Positions 17,601 through 25,656 are shown, counted from the stretch's first letter. The stretch: DNA of 48,399 nt from Prosthecobacter gellanilyticus (GCF_007992435.1 NZ_BKAG01000053.1:1-48399); one strand, 5' to 3'. Notes: generated from the sequence alone by a model not told the origin. Numbers and translations: made by a program.

Positions 17601-18108
17601 GGACGGCACCCTGATGATGGCACGCCCAGCCCAGCCAGGCGCAAGACTCTTGCCTGAGGGCTACAATACCGAAGTTCCCGTGCGAGGTGGGCGCTACTTC
17701 GTGCCCAAAGACATCCCGTTTTTCACACCACCGGATGCATCCGCTGAACAAATCGGGAGAACCAACATCAATATCGCGGCGGATGGCATGCCCGAAGGCG
17801 TCCAGACCGGTCTCACCTTCACCAAAGCTGGAGGAGTGCTCGTGGACCAGCCAAACACGTCCAATTTGAAACTGGACGTTTATAAACCGACGGGATTCTT
17901 CACGGGCACTTTCAAGGTCAACGAGCCTGTGCCGGGCGCGGAAGATCGGTTCGTTCGCAGGACGGTCTCTTTCCGCGGCATGGTCATTCCTCAACGCCGC
18001 ATCGGGGGTGGCTTCCTCCACTTCTCACCACTGCCCAACCGCTTCGCCGAGCCTCCGACCACCAGCGCCAACACGCCGATCTATGTGGGCGGTGTCACGC
18101 TGGAATAG
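14641..18108 (+). CDS. Large secreted protein with propeller-like and Ig-like domains
   Basis: The 1155-residue product begins with a signal peptide (SWVARMALALVLSTTSISTAADQ). Residues about 40-380 hold repeated FG-GAP-like blades, e.g. FGAQVILAGNRLAVGDAHF and FGFEMSMNGSELAILN, suggesting a beta-propeller. Residues about 385-495 resemble an ASPM/Hydin-type beta-sandwich (GELVAGQPCNAEIELQNSS). An Ig-like domain follows near 510-580 (FNCQWYKEGRALPG, HAGRYRLDV), then a putative-Ig (He_PIG) domain near 695-770 (GLPPGVQLTQQGYRIEGTP). The last third contains strand-rich repeats with GTFTVGSDF and GRINTQ motifs. No catalytic site was found. Proteins of this kind in Verrucomicrobia are probably surface or secreted binding proteins; the ligand is unknown. 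Confidence 0.8.
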   Translation: MPPLRQSLQSWVARMALALVLSTTSISTAADQALTPPDGRQFGGMVDMQGNTAAIGNPHSSIGNRPQGHVHILERGMTGWQVVKILLPPATADSFTRFGAQVILAGNRLAVGDAHFNETGHVGRVYVYEKQGSIWPDQPAYVIEPSQPDLSSFGQGFAFSGEYLAVTELVRLDSTQSLVRVRSYRLQNGQATLLGEVERAGGDHFGFEMSMNGSELAILNLHKGMVLQSSKGDVLFYELSGGTMNQTATLPIPMAKGDLFYSPIVRLEGDRLLVTKCNSPSAWGVFFKRTATGWRVSSEVRFSQTNEASTYLADMAGSALVVNGRQGTDLYLASEPPQFVRRLEAGYPYALATTSETAMIVRGERLLFTPLRSLLAADSLVLDPAEATPPGGGIYLGELVAGQPCNAEIELQNSSTNPLHLTGVNITPVQGANSLTGHSFTPVTLPPLGKARVKLTLTPPSAGDYRLSLEALHPDSAQAPYVYKIDFQARSGDFAPFVSEGMLSMLIAKGEPVKLQADAAGPRGRFNCQWYKEGRALPGSTLPYLYIPSAQPAHAGRYRLDVWSTGSARMSCLMNLGVFEKQSSVVVANPSDSLSFTARFWGPGIRVRWLYPYVGAPTYTESWAMQGTQTATLTIPSVMALSRALPLRVAAELTMDETATALASDHMIEVLRVPIIAATGSRVGQVGYPFGVIMLSDLTDLPEGPVFSAEGLPPGVQLTQQGYRIEGTPTQAGDYSVKIMAENRFGSALPYILKLKIFSATEEPNVKLHFGTPHKTAGIIMIPEPNTETPAWPGLLQVVTTNGTGFSGSLAFGTVHRPFAGQWNVSTADATRSVTLRLASFLGYRSVLLIMDQYATEESFPSNGISARLMLEYGSAEGGTSEQTAALEPLFPLNKDWRHTLAGRYSFLMGGLAGQGFGTFTVGSDFQATGAGTLADGTGFTFSAPMYMGQNGVSNGTLMLVRLGSGPVRLWGRINTQGSSTEETGLVDGTLMMARPAQPGARLLPEGYNTEVPVRGGRYFVPKDIPFFTPPDASAEQIGRTNINIAADGMPEGVQTGLTFTKAGGVLVDQPNTSNLKLDVYKPTGFFTGTFKVNEPVPGAEDRFVRRTVSFRGMVIPQRRIGGGFLHFSPLPNRFAEPPTTSANTPIYVGGVTLE

Positions 18109-18120
18109 CCTGATGGCGGA

Positions 18121-18918
18121 TCACGCCTTTCGAAAACACCAGGAGCGGTAGGACATCTCTCGGGACTTCAGGTCCTCGTAGACCATCGCTCCTGGCACTC
18201 CGGCGAAGTCACGTCCGACGGGCTGTAGAAGCTTGGGAAGACAGCTGCTGACGAGCGCTTCATTGCGAGCTGCGTTCATTTCCATGCCGCGCAGCACTTC
18301 CTCACGGATATCGCGGGCTTGCACCACGGTGAGCGGCGCAGCGGCGATGGCGCTTTCCCATTCCGCGAACTGATGATCAAAACGGAAGTCGGCATAGAGA
18401 AAGTGGCCACCAGGTTTGAGCACGCGGGCCACCTCGGCGAGGAAGCCCGGAAAGTCCGGATAGCAGTGTGAAGCCTCGACATTGATCACGGCATCCAGGG
18501 ACTCATTGGCGAAGGGCAGCTTCTGCGCATCGCCCTGTTTGAAATCGAGATGAGGCACGTGATGACGTTGCTGGCAGAGATGGATGCCCGCGGGATTGAG
18601 GTCCAGCCCGGTATAGAAGGCGGGGTGCAGGGTGCGCGTGATCCATGAGGCACCTCCCCCATGACCGCAGCTTACCTCGAGGACTGTCTTGCCACGCAGA
18701 TCGACCTGCGAGGCCACATGATGATAAAGCTGGATGCAAAACCGGTTAGGCTCGTCCTCAGACTCCAGCTTCAAGCCCACGGGCGGCGCGGTTTCAAAGG
18801 CGTAGTTGAGGAAGAGCACCTCCTCCCCCCGCAGGCGCTGCGTGAGATAAGGGTACCACCATTTCCAGATGGCTTTGCGGACCGGCGGAAGGGCGAAGAG
18901 GCGCTCGAGGAAGGACAT
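18121..18918 (-). CDS. Class I SAM-dependent methyltransferase
   Basis: The 265-residue product has a full class I methyltransferase fold: motif I VLEVSCGHGGGASWI near residue 80, YTGLDLNPAGI, QGDAQKLPFANESLDAVINVEASHCY, and ARVLKPGGHFLYADFR. The N-terminal 60 residues are basic and hydrophobic. The C-terminal cap is helical and ends with a conserved-looking SYRSWCFRK block. The sequence resembles O-methyltransferases acting on lipids such as phthiotriolone and fatty-acid enzymes, but the substrate cannot be assigned. The ATG at 18918 lies 23 bp after the lipoprotein stop and gives a good N-terminus; a TTG at 18963 would overlap that gene. Confidence 0.85.
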   Translation of the reverse strand: MSFLERLFALPPVRKAIWKWWYPYLTQRLRGEEVLFLNYAFETAPPVGLKLESEDEPNRFCIQLYHHVASQVDLRGKTVLEVSCGHGGGASWITRTLHPAFYTGLDLNPAGIHLCQQRHHVPHLDFKQGDAQKLPFANESLDAVINVEASHCYPDFPGFLAEVARVLKPGGHFLYADFRFDHQFAEWESAIAAAPLTVVQARDIREEVLRGMEMNAARNEALVSSCLPKLLQPVGRDFAGVPGAMVYEDLKSREMSYRSWCFRKA

Positions 18919-18941
18919 GCGGGAGAGTGGCGGCGTGTCTG

Positions 18942-19850
18942 TTACTTCCCGAGCTGTGCCCAAAAGGCCTCCGGCGGCATGAGATCCTTGCCGTTCTCGT
19001 CAAAGCGGGTGCCGATCTCCTGCACCGGGAGGCTTTTGGCCACATCGAGGCCGGTCTTGATGTTCGCTGGCGTGAAGACCAGCCGAGTCAGGGGCACACC
19101 TTTGAGCGGGGTGAGGTCCGTGACCGGAGTCTCGCCAATGTGCAGACGCTGAAGAGAGGTGCCGGAGAGAGGCGAGAGGTCGGCGACCTTGGTTTTGTGC
19201 AGCGTCAGGCTGACCAGCGGCACTGTTTTGAGCGCTGTGATGCTCTCCACCGGCGTGCCCGTGAGCCAGAGCATCTGGATGGGTGATTTCGCCAGGGGGG
19301 TGATGTCCGCCACCTTGGTGTCGACCACATTGACCTCCACCAGCGGGGCTCCTTCCAGGGCGCTGAGATCACTCACAGGCGTGCGGCTCAGGTAAATCTT
19401 CTCCAAGGGCATGCCCCGCAGCGGCGAGAGATCAGTGACAGGGCTGTCCTCCAGGTAGAGCTCGACCAGTTTCATGCCCTTGGTGGGGCGGATGTCCTGG
19501 ATCGGCGTGCCGCTGAGGTCTAACGCCAGGGGGCTGAGACGCAGCAGGAACTCAAGATTGCGGATCTTGGCTCCACGAAGGCTGATAGCCACGGGCTGGC
19601 CGTCCTGGAGGTTGAACTCGCCGCTGCCATCGTAGTCCGGATTATGGTATTTGATCTCGGTGTGCAGCATCTCCGGGGTCCAGTAGACCTTCTTCGGACC
19701 GGCAGGAGGGGCGCTTTTTTCAGGCGAGGTCGTGGTGGCGGGAGCGGGAGAGGCAGCTTGGGGTGTCTGGTTCGGGGGCGAAGTGGGTTTCTTCTCACCA
19801 CAGGCGGACAAGAAAATGAGAAGAGAGAGGGTCGGGAGCAGCAGCTTCAT
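18942..19850 (-). CDS. Leucine-rich-repeat lipoprotein
   Basis: The 302-residue product has a lipoprotein signal peptide (MKLLLPTLSLLIFLSAC, lipobox LSAC with Cys at 17) and a Pro/Thr/Ser/Ala-rich linker (about 22-60). About eight repeats of 21-23 residues follow, with consensus PLxxLxLxxTPVxDLSPLxG (about 85-280). This is a leucine-rich-repeat solenoid, expected to face the periplasm or cell surface and bind a partner protein. The start at the lipoprotein signal was chosen; the frame is open to 20000 but that part lacks a signal sequence. It is followed 23 bp later by a methyltransferase gene on the same strand, but a functional link is not evident. Confidence 0.85.
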   Translation of the reverse strand: MKLLLPTLSLLIFLSACGEKKPTSPPNQTPQAASPAPATTTSPEKSAPPAGPKKVYWTPEMLHTEIKYHNPDYDGSGEFNLQDGQPVAISLRGAKIRNLEFLLRLSPLALDLSGTPIQDIRPTKGMKLVELYLEDSPVTDLSPLRGMPLEKIYLSRTPVSDLSALEGAPLVEVNVVDTKVADITPLAKSPIQMLWLTGTPVESITALKTVPLVSLTLHKTKVADLSPLSGTSLQRLHIGETPVTDLTPLKGVPLTRLVFTPANIKTGLDVAKSLPVQEIGTRFDENGKDLMPPEAFWAQLGK

Positions 19851-20009
19851 AGGATCGAGCATGAACGTGGGTCCAGCCCGGCTCCATCTCGAAAAGGTGT
19901 TTCTTTGTGAGATGATCCGCCTTCCGCTTCCAGCACCCATGATGTGGAAAAGGGTCGGAAACCCCAAGGCGGCGCAGCAGCCGCACACAAGTAGCGGCAA
20001 GCATTACCT

Positions 20010-20023
20010 ATTGTTTAAACAAT
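20010..20023. promoter_or_regulatory. 14-bp perfect palindrome in the 19.85-20.17 kb divergent gap
   Basis: ATTGTTTAAACAAT is perfectly self-complementary. It lies about 160 bp upstream of both divergent genes: the lipoprotein to the left and the signalling operon to the right. A dimeric regulator site is the simplest reading. The rest of the 318-bp gap holds no ORF that I can support; it turns strongly AT-rich from about 20090. Confidence 0.4.
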
Positions 20024-20122
20024 TGACTAAACTCTCTGTCCCGGCCTCCGCCACCAGGGAAACTTGCCTTTTCGGGCTGTCAATCTCTAGGCACTGATAT
20101 TTAAAATTCCATAATTAAATTG

Positions 20123-20166
20123 ATTTTTGGAATATATTGAACGTCATTAATATAATTTCCAAAAAT
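20123..20166. promoter_or_regulatory. AT-rich imperfect inverted repeat directly upstream of the signalling operon
   Basis: The left arm ATTTTTGGAATATATT (20123-20138) matches the reverse complement of the right arm AATATAATTTCCAAAAAT (20149-20166), apart from a 2-base insertion. The arms flank a 10-nt centre. The element ends 2 bp before the first start codon of an 11-kb run of signalling genes, in an otherwise GC-rich region. It could be an operator, or an AT-rich promoter silenced by a nucleoid protein. No clear -35/-10 pair could be placed with confidence. Confidence 0.45.
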
Positions 20167-20168
20167 AT

Positions 20169-20693
20169 ATGCATACACCAACAACCTTCGTCAGCCCCGA
20201 AATGGCCTTCGCCAGTTTCGACATGGTTAGTTTTGGAATCCTCGAGGTGCCTCCCCATCCCTTGCGCTTTGGCTTTCAGGTAGATATAATTCCCGAGGAA
20301 AGTCCCCGCCAGATCATGTTTGGTCTAGTCTCAAGGCATCGTTCACCTGAGGGCAAAACATCCTCGGTAGGCTTTGCCGTCCAGTTTGACCTCCAGACGG
20401 GTGAGGTTTGGGATCTCCTCAATGACAGCGGCCTTCTGGGCATGATCCCTGATGTGGATCTCTTCCTCGGCCAGTTTTCCGATGAGGAACCCATGCTCCT
20501 GAGCTGGGAGGTCGAGCACCTGGGCAGCGCGCTCATTCCGAAACTGCACATCGGCGGTGAAGAGTGGCTCTACCCGGCCATCGGCTTCCGCGATGGCATG
20601 CGCATGGAAACCCTCGCCGGAGGTGCTGGCGACCACGGCAGCACCTTGAGCTCATTCCTCCACCCTGCCGTCTGGCGTGAAACCCTGATGTGA
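20169..20693 (+). CDS. Hypothetical protein, first gene of the signalling operon
   Basis: The 174-residue soluble acidic protein has no signal peptide or TM helix. It is strand-rich (FGFQVDIIPEESPRQIMFGLVSRH, SVGFAVQFDLQTGEVWDLL) and ends with a Gly-rich segment. I recognise no family. No ribosome-binding site precedes the ATG at 20169; translation may be leaderless, or may begin at a later Met such as the one at residue 12. Its stop overlaps the GTG start of the PAS histidine kinase by 4 bases, so it is likely coupled to that kinase. It could be a small sensing or adaptor protein, but nothing in the sequence proves this. Confidence 0.65.
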   Translation: MHTPTTFVSPEMAFASFDMVSFGILEVPPHPLRFGFQVDIIPEESPRQIMFGLVSRHRSPEGKTSSVGFAVQFDLQTGEVWDLLNDSGLLGMIPDVDLFLGQFSDEEPMLLSWEVEHLGSALIPKLHIGGEEWLYPAIGFRDGMRMETLAGGAGDHGSTLSSFLHPAVWRETLM

Positions 20694-22459
20694 TCACCCC
20701 CCGGGCGTGCTGGACCGCGAGCCGCCCGACCTCCCCTTTTCTTTTGTCACCGGACTCTATGATTTCCCTCTCAGGCTTCAACATCTGCCGCGACAAGCAT
20801 TTCACCATGGCTTTGATCTCGATGCCAGAACCGCTCGCCTTGATGCTCTCAGGTCTCCTGGGGTATGGCCTGGTGGCGTGGTTCTTCGTCCGTCATCCCC
20901 AGTCGGTGAATGTGCGCATGCTGCTGCTGTTGCTGCCCCTGTTCCTGGGGATCTGCGGGACCATCCAGTTCGCGGCCATGCTGCGCAAGCCGCTGAATCA
21001 TGCGGCCGCGGCACCGCTGCTGACAAACGCCTGCATCCTGGCGGTGATCATGATGATCTTCTGCGCGGCATTGATCGCCGTCTTCACCTCCCTGCTGCAG
21101 CGCAGCCAGCAGCGTGAGCAGCACATGTCCTCCATGGCGGCGACGCTGCGCTTTGAGGAAGCCCAGCTGAGCCTGCTGGTCAGCGCCATCTCCGGCGTGC
21201 TCTGGCAGCGCTCTCCCCACATGTGGAACTACATCAGCCTGAGCCCGCAGTCAGAAGGCTTTCTGGGTTACAAGCATGAGGAATGGATGTCCGGCACCCA
21301 GTTCTTCCGCGACCGTGTGCATCCGCAGGATCTGCCGAACCTTTTAACCGCGTGGAAGAACTCCCTGACCAAGGTGAAGCGCTTCCAGATCGAGTTCCGC
21401 TTCCAGAAGAAGGATGGCAGCTACGCCATGCTGTGTGAAAACGGCGTGGCCCTCCCGGATGCAAACGGCCATCTGACCATGTGCGGCGTGCTGAAGGACG
21501 TGTCCCAGCGCCATGCGCAGGAAGACATGCAAATGCGGGCGCACCGCCAGCAGGTGGAAGCCGCCCATGAAGCGGGCAAGGCGGAGATCGCCAAGAGCGT
21601 GCTGCACAACATCGGCAACGTGCTCACCAGCCTCAATGTGAGTGCCAAGCTGCATGTGGAAAAACTGGCCTCCTCACGCGGGGCGAACCTGGGCAAGGCA
21701 GCGCGCCTGCTGCGCGAGAACGAGGCGAACATGGCCAAGTTCATCAAAGAGAGCCCGCAAGGCCGCCGCCTGCCAGCTTATCTGATCTCCGTCAGCGAGC
21801 ATCTGGCCGAGGAAAGCCGTCAGCTCTACATCGATGCCATCGGCATGGTGCAGCACATCGAGCACATGAAGGACGTCATCGCCCTGCAGCAGGTGCATGG
21901 CCGCGCCTCACAGATGGAGGAGGCTGTGGACCTCGCGAACTTGTTTGAGCAGTCCCTGGCCCTCGAGGGTGATGTGCTCAGGGATCACGACATCCAGATC
22001 ACGCGGAACTTCGCGGACATGCCTCCGGTCATGCTGCCCAAGAATCTCATGCTGCAGGTGCTGGTGAATCTGATCAGCAATGCACGTCATGCAGTGTCCG
22101 CCACGGGTGTCCGGGAGAGGCACATCACCATGACCATCAGCCAGCCGCAGACCGGTGTCGCGGCACTGACCGTGCAGGACTCAGGCTGCGGCATCAGCCG
22201 GAACAATCTTCAGCGCATCTTCACCCACGGATTCACCACCCGCAAAGAGGGCAACGGCTTCGGCCTGCACCACGCCGCCCTGCTGGTGGAGGAGATCGGC
22301 GGCAAGCTGAGCGCCTGGAGTGAAGGCGAGGGCAATGGGGCCAGCTTCACGCTGGAGTTCCCCGCGAACTTCGCCCCGCCTGCCCTGGCCGCCGCAGCCA
22401 AAACGATCACCGGCACCATGCCCCGTCCTCTCAAATACACGACCTCCATTCCGATCTAA
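20690..22459 (+). CDS. Membrane-bound PAS-domain sensor histidine kinase
   Basis: The 589-residue kinase has two TM helices (about residues 50-66 and 75-135 region, with hydrophobic LLLLLPLFLGICGTIQF and ACILAVIMMIFCAALIAVF). A PAS_3-type domain (about 165-280; FLGYKHEEWMSGTQFFRDRVHPQD) follows. The dimerisation helix has phosphoacceptor His306 in SVLHNIGNVLTSL. The ATPase domain is intact: N box QVLVNLISNARHAV, G1 DSGCGI, F/G2 GFTTRKEGNGFGLHHA. Start choices are GTG 20690 (overlapping the upstream stop), ATG 20759 and ATG 20807; the extra N-terminus looks poorly conserved, so a later start is possible. The next gene, 45 bp downstream, encodes a double-receiver protein, its probable phosphotransfer partner. 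Confidence 0.85.
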   Translation: MITPRACWTASRPTSPFLLSPDSMISLSGFNICRDKHFTMALISMPEPLALMLSGLLGYGLVAWFFVRHPQSVNVRMLLLLLPLFLGICGTIQFAAMLRKPLNHAAAAPLLTNACILAVIMMIFCAALIAVFTSLLQRSQQREQHMSSMAATLRFEEAQLSLLVSAISGVLWQRSPHMWNYISLSPQSEGFLGYKHEEWMSGTQFFRDRVHPQDLPNLLTAWKNSLTKVKRFQIEFRFQKKDGSYAMLCENGVALPDANGHLTMCGVLKDVSQRHAQEDMQMRAHRQQVEAAHEAGKAEIAKSVLHNIGNVLTSLNVSAKLHVEKLASSRGANLGKAARLLRENEANMAKFIKESPQGRRLPAYLISVSEHLAEESRQLYIDAIGMVQHIEHMKDVIALQQVHGRASQMEEAVDLANLFEQSLALEGDVLRDHDIQITRNFADMPPVMLPKNLMLQVLVNLISNARHAVSATGVRERHITMTISQPQTGVAALTVQDSGCGISRNNLQRIFTHGFTTRKEGNGFGLHHAALLVEEIGGKLSAWSEGEGNGASFTLEFPANFAPPALAAAAKTITGTMPRPLKYTTSIPI

Positions 22460-22504
22460 CCGTCCCTTTCTCTCCCGATTTCCCTAACCAAATCCACCGT
22501 GCCT

Positions 22505-24331
22505 ATGTACTCTAACAAACGCGTGCTTATCGTTGACGATAATCCGACCATCCGGGACGACTATCGTCGCATTCTCTGTCCTTCCACCTCAGGTGTGGAA
22601 GAGCTCGAGAGCATCGAGGCCATCCTCTTTGACGAGATGCGCAGTCATCAGGCCAAGGTGCGGCCTAACTTTCAGACTGCCTTTGCCAGCCAGGGTGCAG
22701 AGGCGGAAAATCTTACCAAGGCTGCCATCGAGCAGGGCATGCCGTTCGCCGTGGCCATCGTGGACGTGCGCATGCCGCCCGGCATCGACGGTGTGGAAAC
22801 GGTGAAGCGCCTGTGGCGCGCGCAGACAGATCTGCAGATCGTGCTGTGCACCGCTTATTCGGACTACTCCTGGCAGGAGATCGTGGAGGAGCTGGGCACG
22901 AGCCATCGCCTCGTGGTTTTGAAGAAGCCCTTTGACCCGATCGAAGTGCTGCAGCTCTGCCAGGCCATGTGCATGAAGTGGGTGGCTGAGAGAGAGATGG
23001 CCTGCCGCCAGCTTGACCTGCAGAGCCGCCTGACCCGCACCTCCCTGCGTGCCGAGAAGGTCGCCGGAGAGCTGTATCAAGAAAGGAACTTCCGTGACCA
23101 GCTGAAGCAGAAGCGCTCAGATGCGGAGGTCATCGATGTGATGTCCGGCCTCGCGGCCAGCATCGCGCATGACTTCAACAATGCGCTGACCGTGATCCAG
23201 GGTCATCTGAGCTCAGCGCTGCTGACTCCAGGTGGTTCGGGTTCCACGCTGCCGATGGAGCAGATGATGCAGGCCGCCGAGCGCGCCTCTTTCCTCAGCC
23301 AGCAGATGATGGCGCTCACCTCAGATGTGGAGATGCCGGCCGAGACGCATGTCTTCAATGCCGTGCCTGTGATTCAGAAGCAGGTGGAGATGATGGGCCG
23401 GGTGCTGAAGGAGAAGCTGCGCATGGAGCTCTACTACAGCGAGACCGAACTTTTTGTTTGCGCCTCCGAGACGCTCCTCACCCGCCTGCTGAACCTCATG
23501 GTCATCCGTGCCCAGGAGCAGGTGCCGCGTGGTGGCAGCATCAACATCACCCTCTCCAGCCGCACGACCATGGACGCCCGTCTGGCTCCTGATGCCCAGG
23601 GACGGCAGATGCTGGTCCATCTCAGCTATAGTCTGGGGCCTGTCGATGACGCTGCCCTGGTGGAGAAAGAAGCCTGTGACCGTCTCGTGCCAGCCATCCA
23701 GCTGGCAGAGAGCCTGGGCGGGATGCTGCAGGTGCGTGCAGGCACTGACAGCACATGCACGCAGACCTTGGTGCTGCCAGAAGCGGACCCCCAGCAGCCT
23801 CAGGCGGCCATGCAGCGCGTCATGACCGCGCGGAATGCCACATCAGCCTCAGGCAGGCAGCTCACCTTCATGGTGGTGGACGATGAAAAGACAGTCTGTG
23901 ACATTCTGGGCTACATTCTCAGCAGCCAGGGTCATCAAGTCATGAAGGCCCACAGCGCGCTGGAGGCCTGGACACTGTGGCAGTCCCATCATCAGGAAAT
24001 CGACATGCTCGTCACAGACGTTTACCTGCCTGACGGACTAACAGGGTTTGATTTGGTAGGCCATCTGCGTGCCGCCGCACCCACCCTGCCAGTTATCTAT
24101 ATGAGCGGCTATCAACCTGCCATGATTCATGGCGGCGAAGCCCTCACCGTCGGGGTGAACTATCTTAACAAGCCATTCGATGTATTAGACCTATTAGGCG
24201 TGATTTCCCGAATGTTGGAAGAGTCGGCATCCGGACAACATGTAACCACCCCGCCATCTTCTGCTCCGCCTACTCAATTACTTAGCAAGATTGACAATTT
24301 GCCATACCGCGCGCAACCAATTACAGTTTAA
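22505..24331 (+). CDS. REC - degenerate histidine kinase - REC protein
   Basis: The 608-residue product has three parts. The first receiver (1 to about 155) has phosphoacceptor Asp87 (IVDVRMPPG), Lys in VLKKPFD, and a long insert after the first strand, as in a known subgroup of large receivers. The middle has a good H box, SIAHDFNNALTVI, with His222. The ATPase part that should follow (about 290-430) lacks the N-box Asn (RLLNLMVIRAQEQV) and the DxGxG motif (SLGPVDD), so it should not bind ATP normally. The C-terminal receiver (about 455-575) has Asp505 (VTDVYLPDG) and Lys in LNKPFD. It could act as a phosphotransfer hub fed by the upstream kinase. The reading frame also allows a GTG 6 bp upstream. 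fadL starts 6 bp after its stop. Confidence 0.8.
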   Translation: MYSNKRVLIVDDNPTIRDDYRRILCPSTSGVEELESIEAILFDEMRSHQAKVRPNFQTAFASQGAEAENLTKAAIEQGMPFAVAIVDVRMPPGIDGVETVKRLWRAQTDLQIVLCTAYSDYSWQEIVEELGTSHRLVVLKKPFDPIEVLQLCQAMCMKWVAEREMACRQLDLQSRLTRTSLRAEKVAGELYQERNFRDQLKQKRSDAEVIDVMSGLAASIAHDFNNALTVIQGHLSSALLTPGGSGSTLPMEQMMQAAERASFLSQQMMALTSDVEMPAETHVFNAVPVIQKQVEMMGRVLKEKLRMELYYSETELFVCASETLLTRLLNLMVIRAQEQVPRGGSINITLSSRTTMDARLAPDAQGRQMLVHLSYSLGPVDDAALVEKEACDRLVPAIQLAESLGGMLQVRAGTDSTCTQTLVLPEADPQQPQAAMQRVMTARNATSASGRQLTFMVVDDEKTVCDILGYILSSQGHQVMKAHSALEAWTLWQSHHQEIDMLVTDVYLPDGLTGFDLVGHLRAAAPTLPVIYMSGYQPAMIHGGEALTVGVNYLNKPFDVLDLLGVISRMLEESASGQHVTTPPSSAPPTQLLSKIDNLPYRAQPITV

Positions 24332-24337
24332 TTTACC

Positions 24338-25543
24338 ATGAAGTTAATTAACCATATTTGGTTGGGCATCACCCTCACCACGCTCCTCACAAACGGTCGT
24401 GGTCATGCGGCGGAGTCCCTCTCCCTGATCCCTGACAGCGCCGAGGCACTGAGCCTTGCCGGTGCCCGGTATGCCAACCTTCGGGACGCCTCCGTGTCCC
24501 GCGTGGCACCGGCTGCCATGCTGGATTTTGATCGCCCTGAGGTGCTCCTGAATGCCGCGCTGTGGCGTTCAGACATCGGCCTCAAGTCAGACGCCGGTGT
24601 CTCGATGGACAATGACCAGCCATGGGTCTATCCAGCAAGCTTCTACGCCGTCTTCCCGCTTTCCAGCAAGAATGTCGCCTTCGGCATTGGCATGAGCACA
24701 CCGTATGGTCTGGGCTCTGAGTACTCCAAGACCGGCCCCCTGCGCTTTCAGGTGCCTTATGAATCAAGCCTGATCACCACGAGCATCACGCCTTCCATGG
24801 CCTTCCGCCTGACGGAAAAGGTCAGCGCTGGCCTGGGTCTGGACTTCATGCGTGGAGATCTCCAGTTCAGCCAGTTGAGATTCCCAGTCGGCGAAGTTCG
24901 CCTGGATGCGCAGGGCTGGGGCATTGGCGGCTTTGGCAATATTCTTTGGAAGGTCACCCCGCGCCAGCGCATCTCACTTGTGGGCCGCCTGCCGATCCGC
25001 GTGGACATGGACGGTGACTACCAGATCCTTGGCGTCGCCCCGACCACCCTGCGCAGCGACTTCGAAACCAGCATGACTTTCCCTGGCTCGGTGGCCCTGG
25101 GTTATGGATTCGACGTGACTGACCGTTTCACCATCGGCTTCGATGCCAAATGGATTAACAACAGTTGCCACGATGACATCCCGATCCGCACTGGAAATCT
25201 ACCCCCGCCGCTAAAAAGAGTTCCTCTTCAATACAAGGACTCGATCGATCTCGGCACAGCGGTGAGCTACAAACTTAACGAGGCATGGATCGTCCGCTCC
25301 GGCTACCTGTTCTCGGAGAACTCCATGCCCGACAAATATTTCACGCCTGCGATTCCGGCCTATGACCGCCACATCTTCAGCCTCGGTGTTGGCTGGCGCG
25401 GAAAGAGCAATCGAATTGATGCGACCTACGGCTTCATTTTTAGCCCGGATCGAGATGTGGGTGGAAATGTGGATCCTGCACTTAATGGCACCTACCGGCA
25501 TCAGTGGCACGTATTCCATTTGAGTTTCACTCATATTTTTTAA
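24338..25543 (+). CDS. FadL/TodX-family outer-membrane hydrophobic-compound transporter
   Basis: FadL-family barrels take long-chain fatty acids and similar hydrophobic molecules across the outer membrane. The 401-residue product has a signal peptide (KLINHIWLGITLTTLLTNGRGHAAES), then the family opening SAEALSLAGARYANLRDAS and VAPAAMLDFDRPEV, which correspond to the hatch region. About fourteen amphipathic strands follow, ending SFTHIF with a terminal aromatic residue. It is 6 bp downstream of the double-receiver gene and upstream of the PhcB-like methyltransferase. This placement suggests it brings a lipid signal or precursor into the cell. In Sinorhizobium a FadL homologue aids perception of long-chain acyl-homoserine lactones, so there is precedent. 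Confidence 0.87.
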   Translation: MKLINHIWLGITLTTLLTNGRGHAAESLSLIPDSAEALSLAGARYANLRDASVSRVAPAAMLDFDRPEVLLNAALWRSDIGLKSDAGVSMDNDQPWVYPASFYAVFPLSSKNVAFGIGMSTPYGLGSEYSKTGPLRFQVPYESSLITTSITPSMAFRLTEKVSAGLGLDFMRGDLQFSQLRFPVGEVRLDAQGWGIGGFGNILWKVTPRQRISLVGRLPIRVDMDGDYQILGVAPTTLRSDFETSMTFPGSVALGYGFDVTDRFTIGFDAKWINNSCHDDIPIRTGNLPPPLKRVPLQYKDSIDLGTAVSYKLNEAWIVRSGYLFSENSMPDKYFTPAIPAYDRHIFSLGVGWRGKSNRIDATYGFIFSPDRDVGGNVDPALNGTYRHQWHVFHLSFTHIF

Positions 25544-25607
25544 AGACAGGCATGCTCATCCTCAAGGGTTTGCAGGCCACTCTGCGGCACCAACTTTGTT
25601 CACCTGT

Positions 25608-25632
25608 GCTTCCAGCTTGTCGGGCTGGAAGC
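25608..25632 (+). repeat. 9-bp hairpin between fadL and the phcB-like gene
   Basis: GCTTCCAGC (25608-25616) and GCTGGAAGC (25624-25632) form a perfect 9-bp stem with a 7-nt loop. No T-run follows. The first 12 bases are identical to part of the element after ubiE. It may be a REP-type remnant, or may adjust expression or RNA stability between fadL and the methyltransferase gene. Confidence 0.5.
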
Positions 25633-25656
25633 ATTCGGCTGATATAGCCTCGTCAT

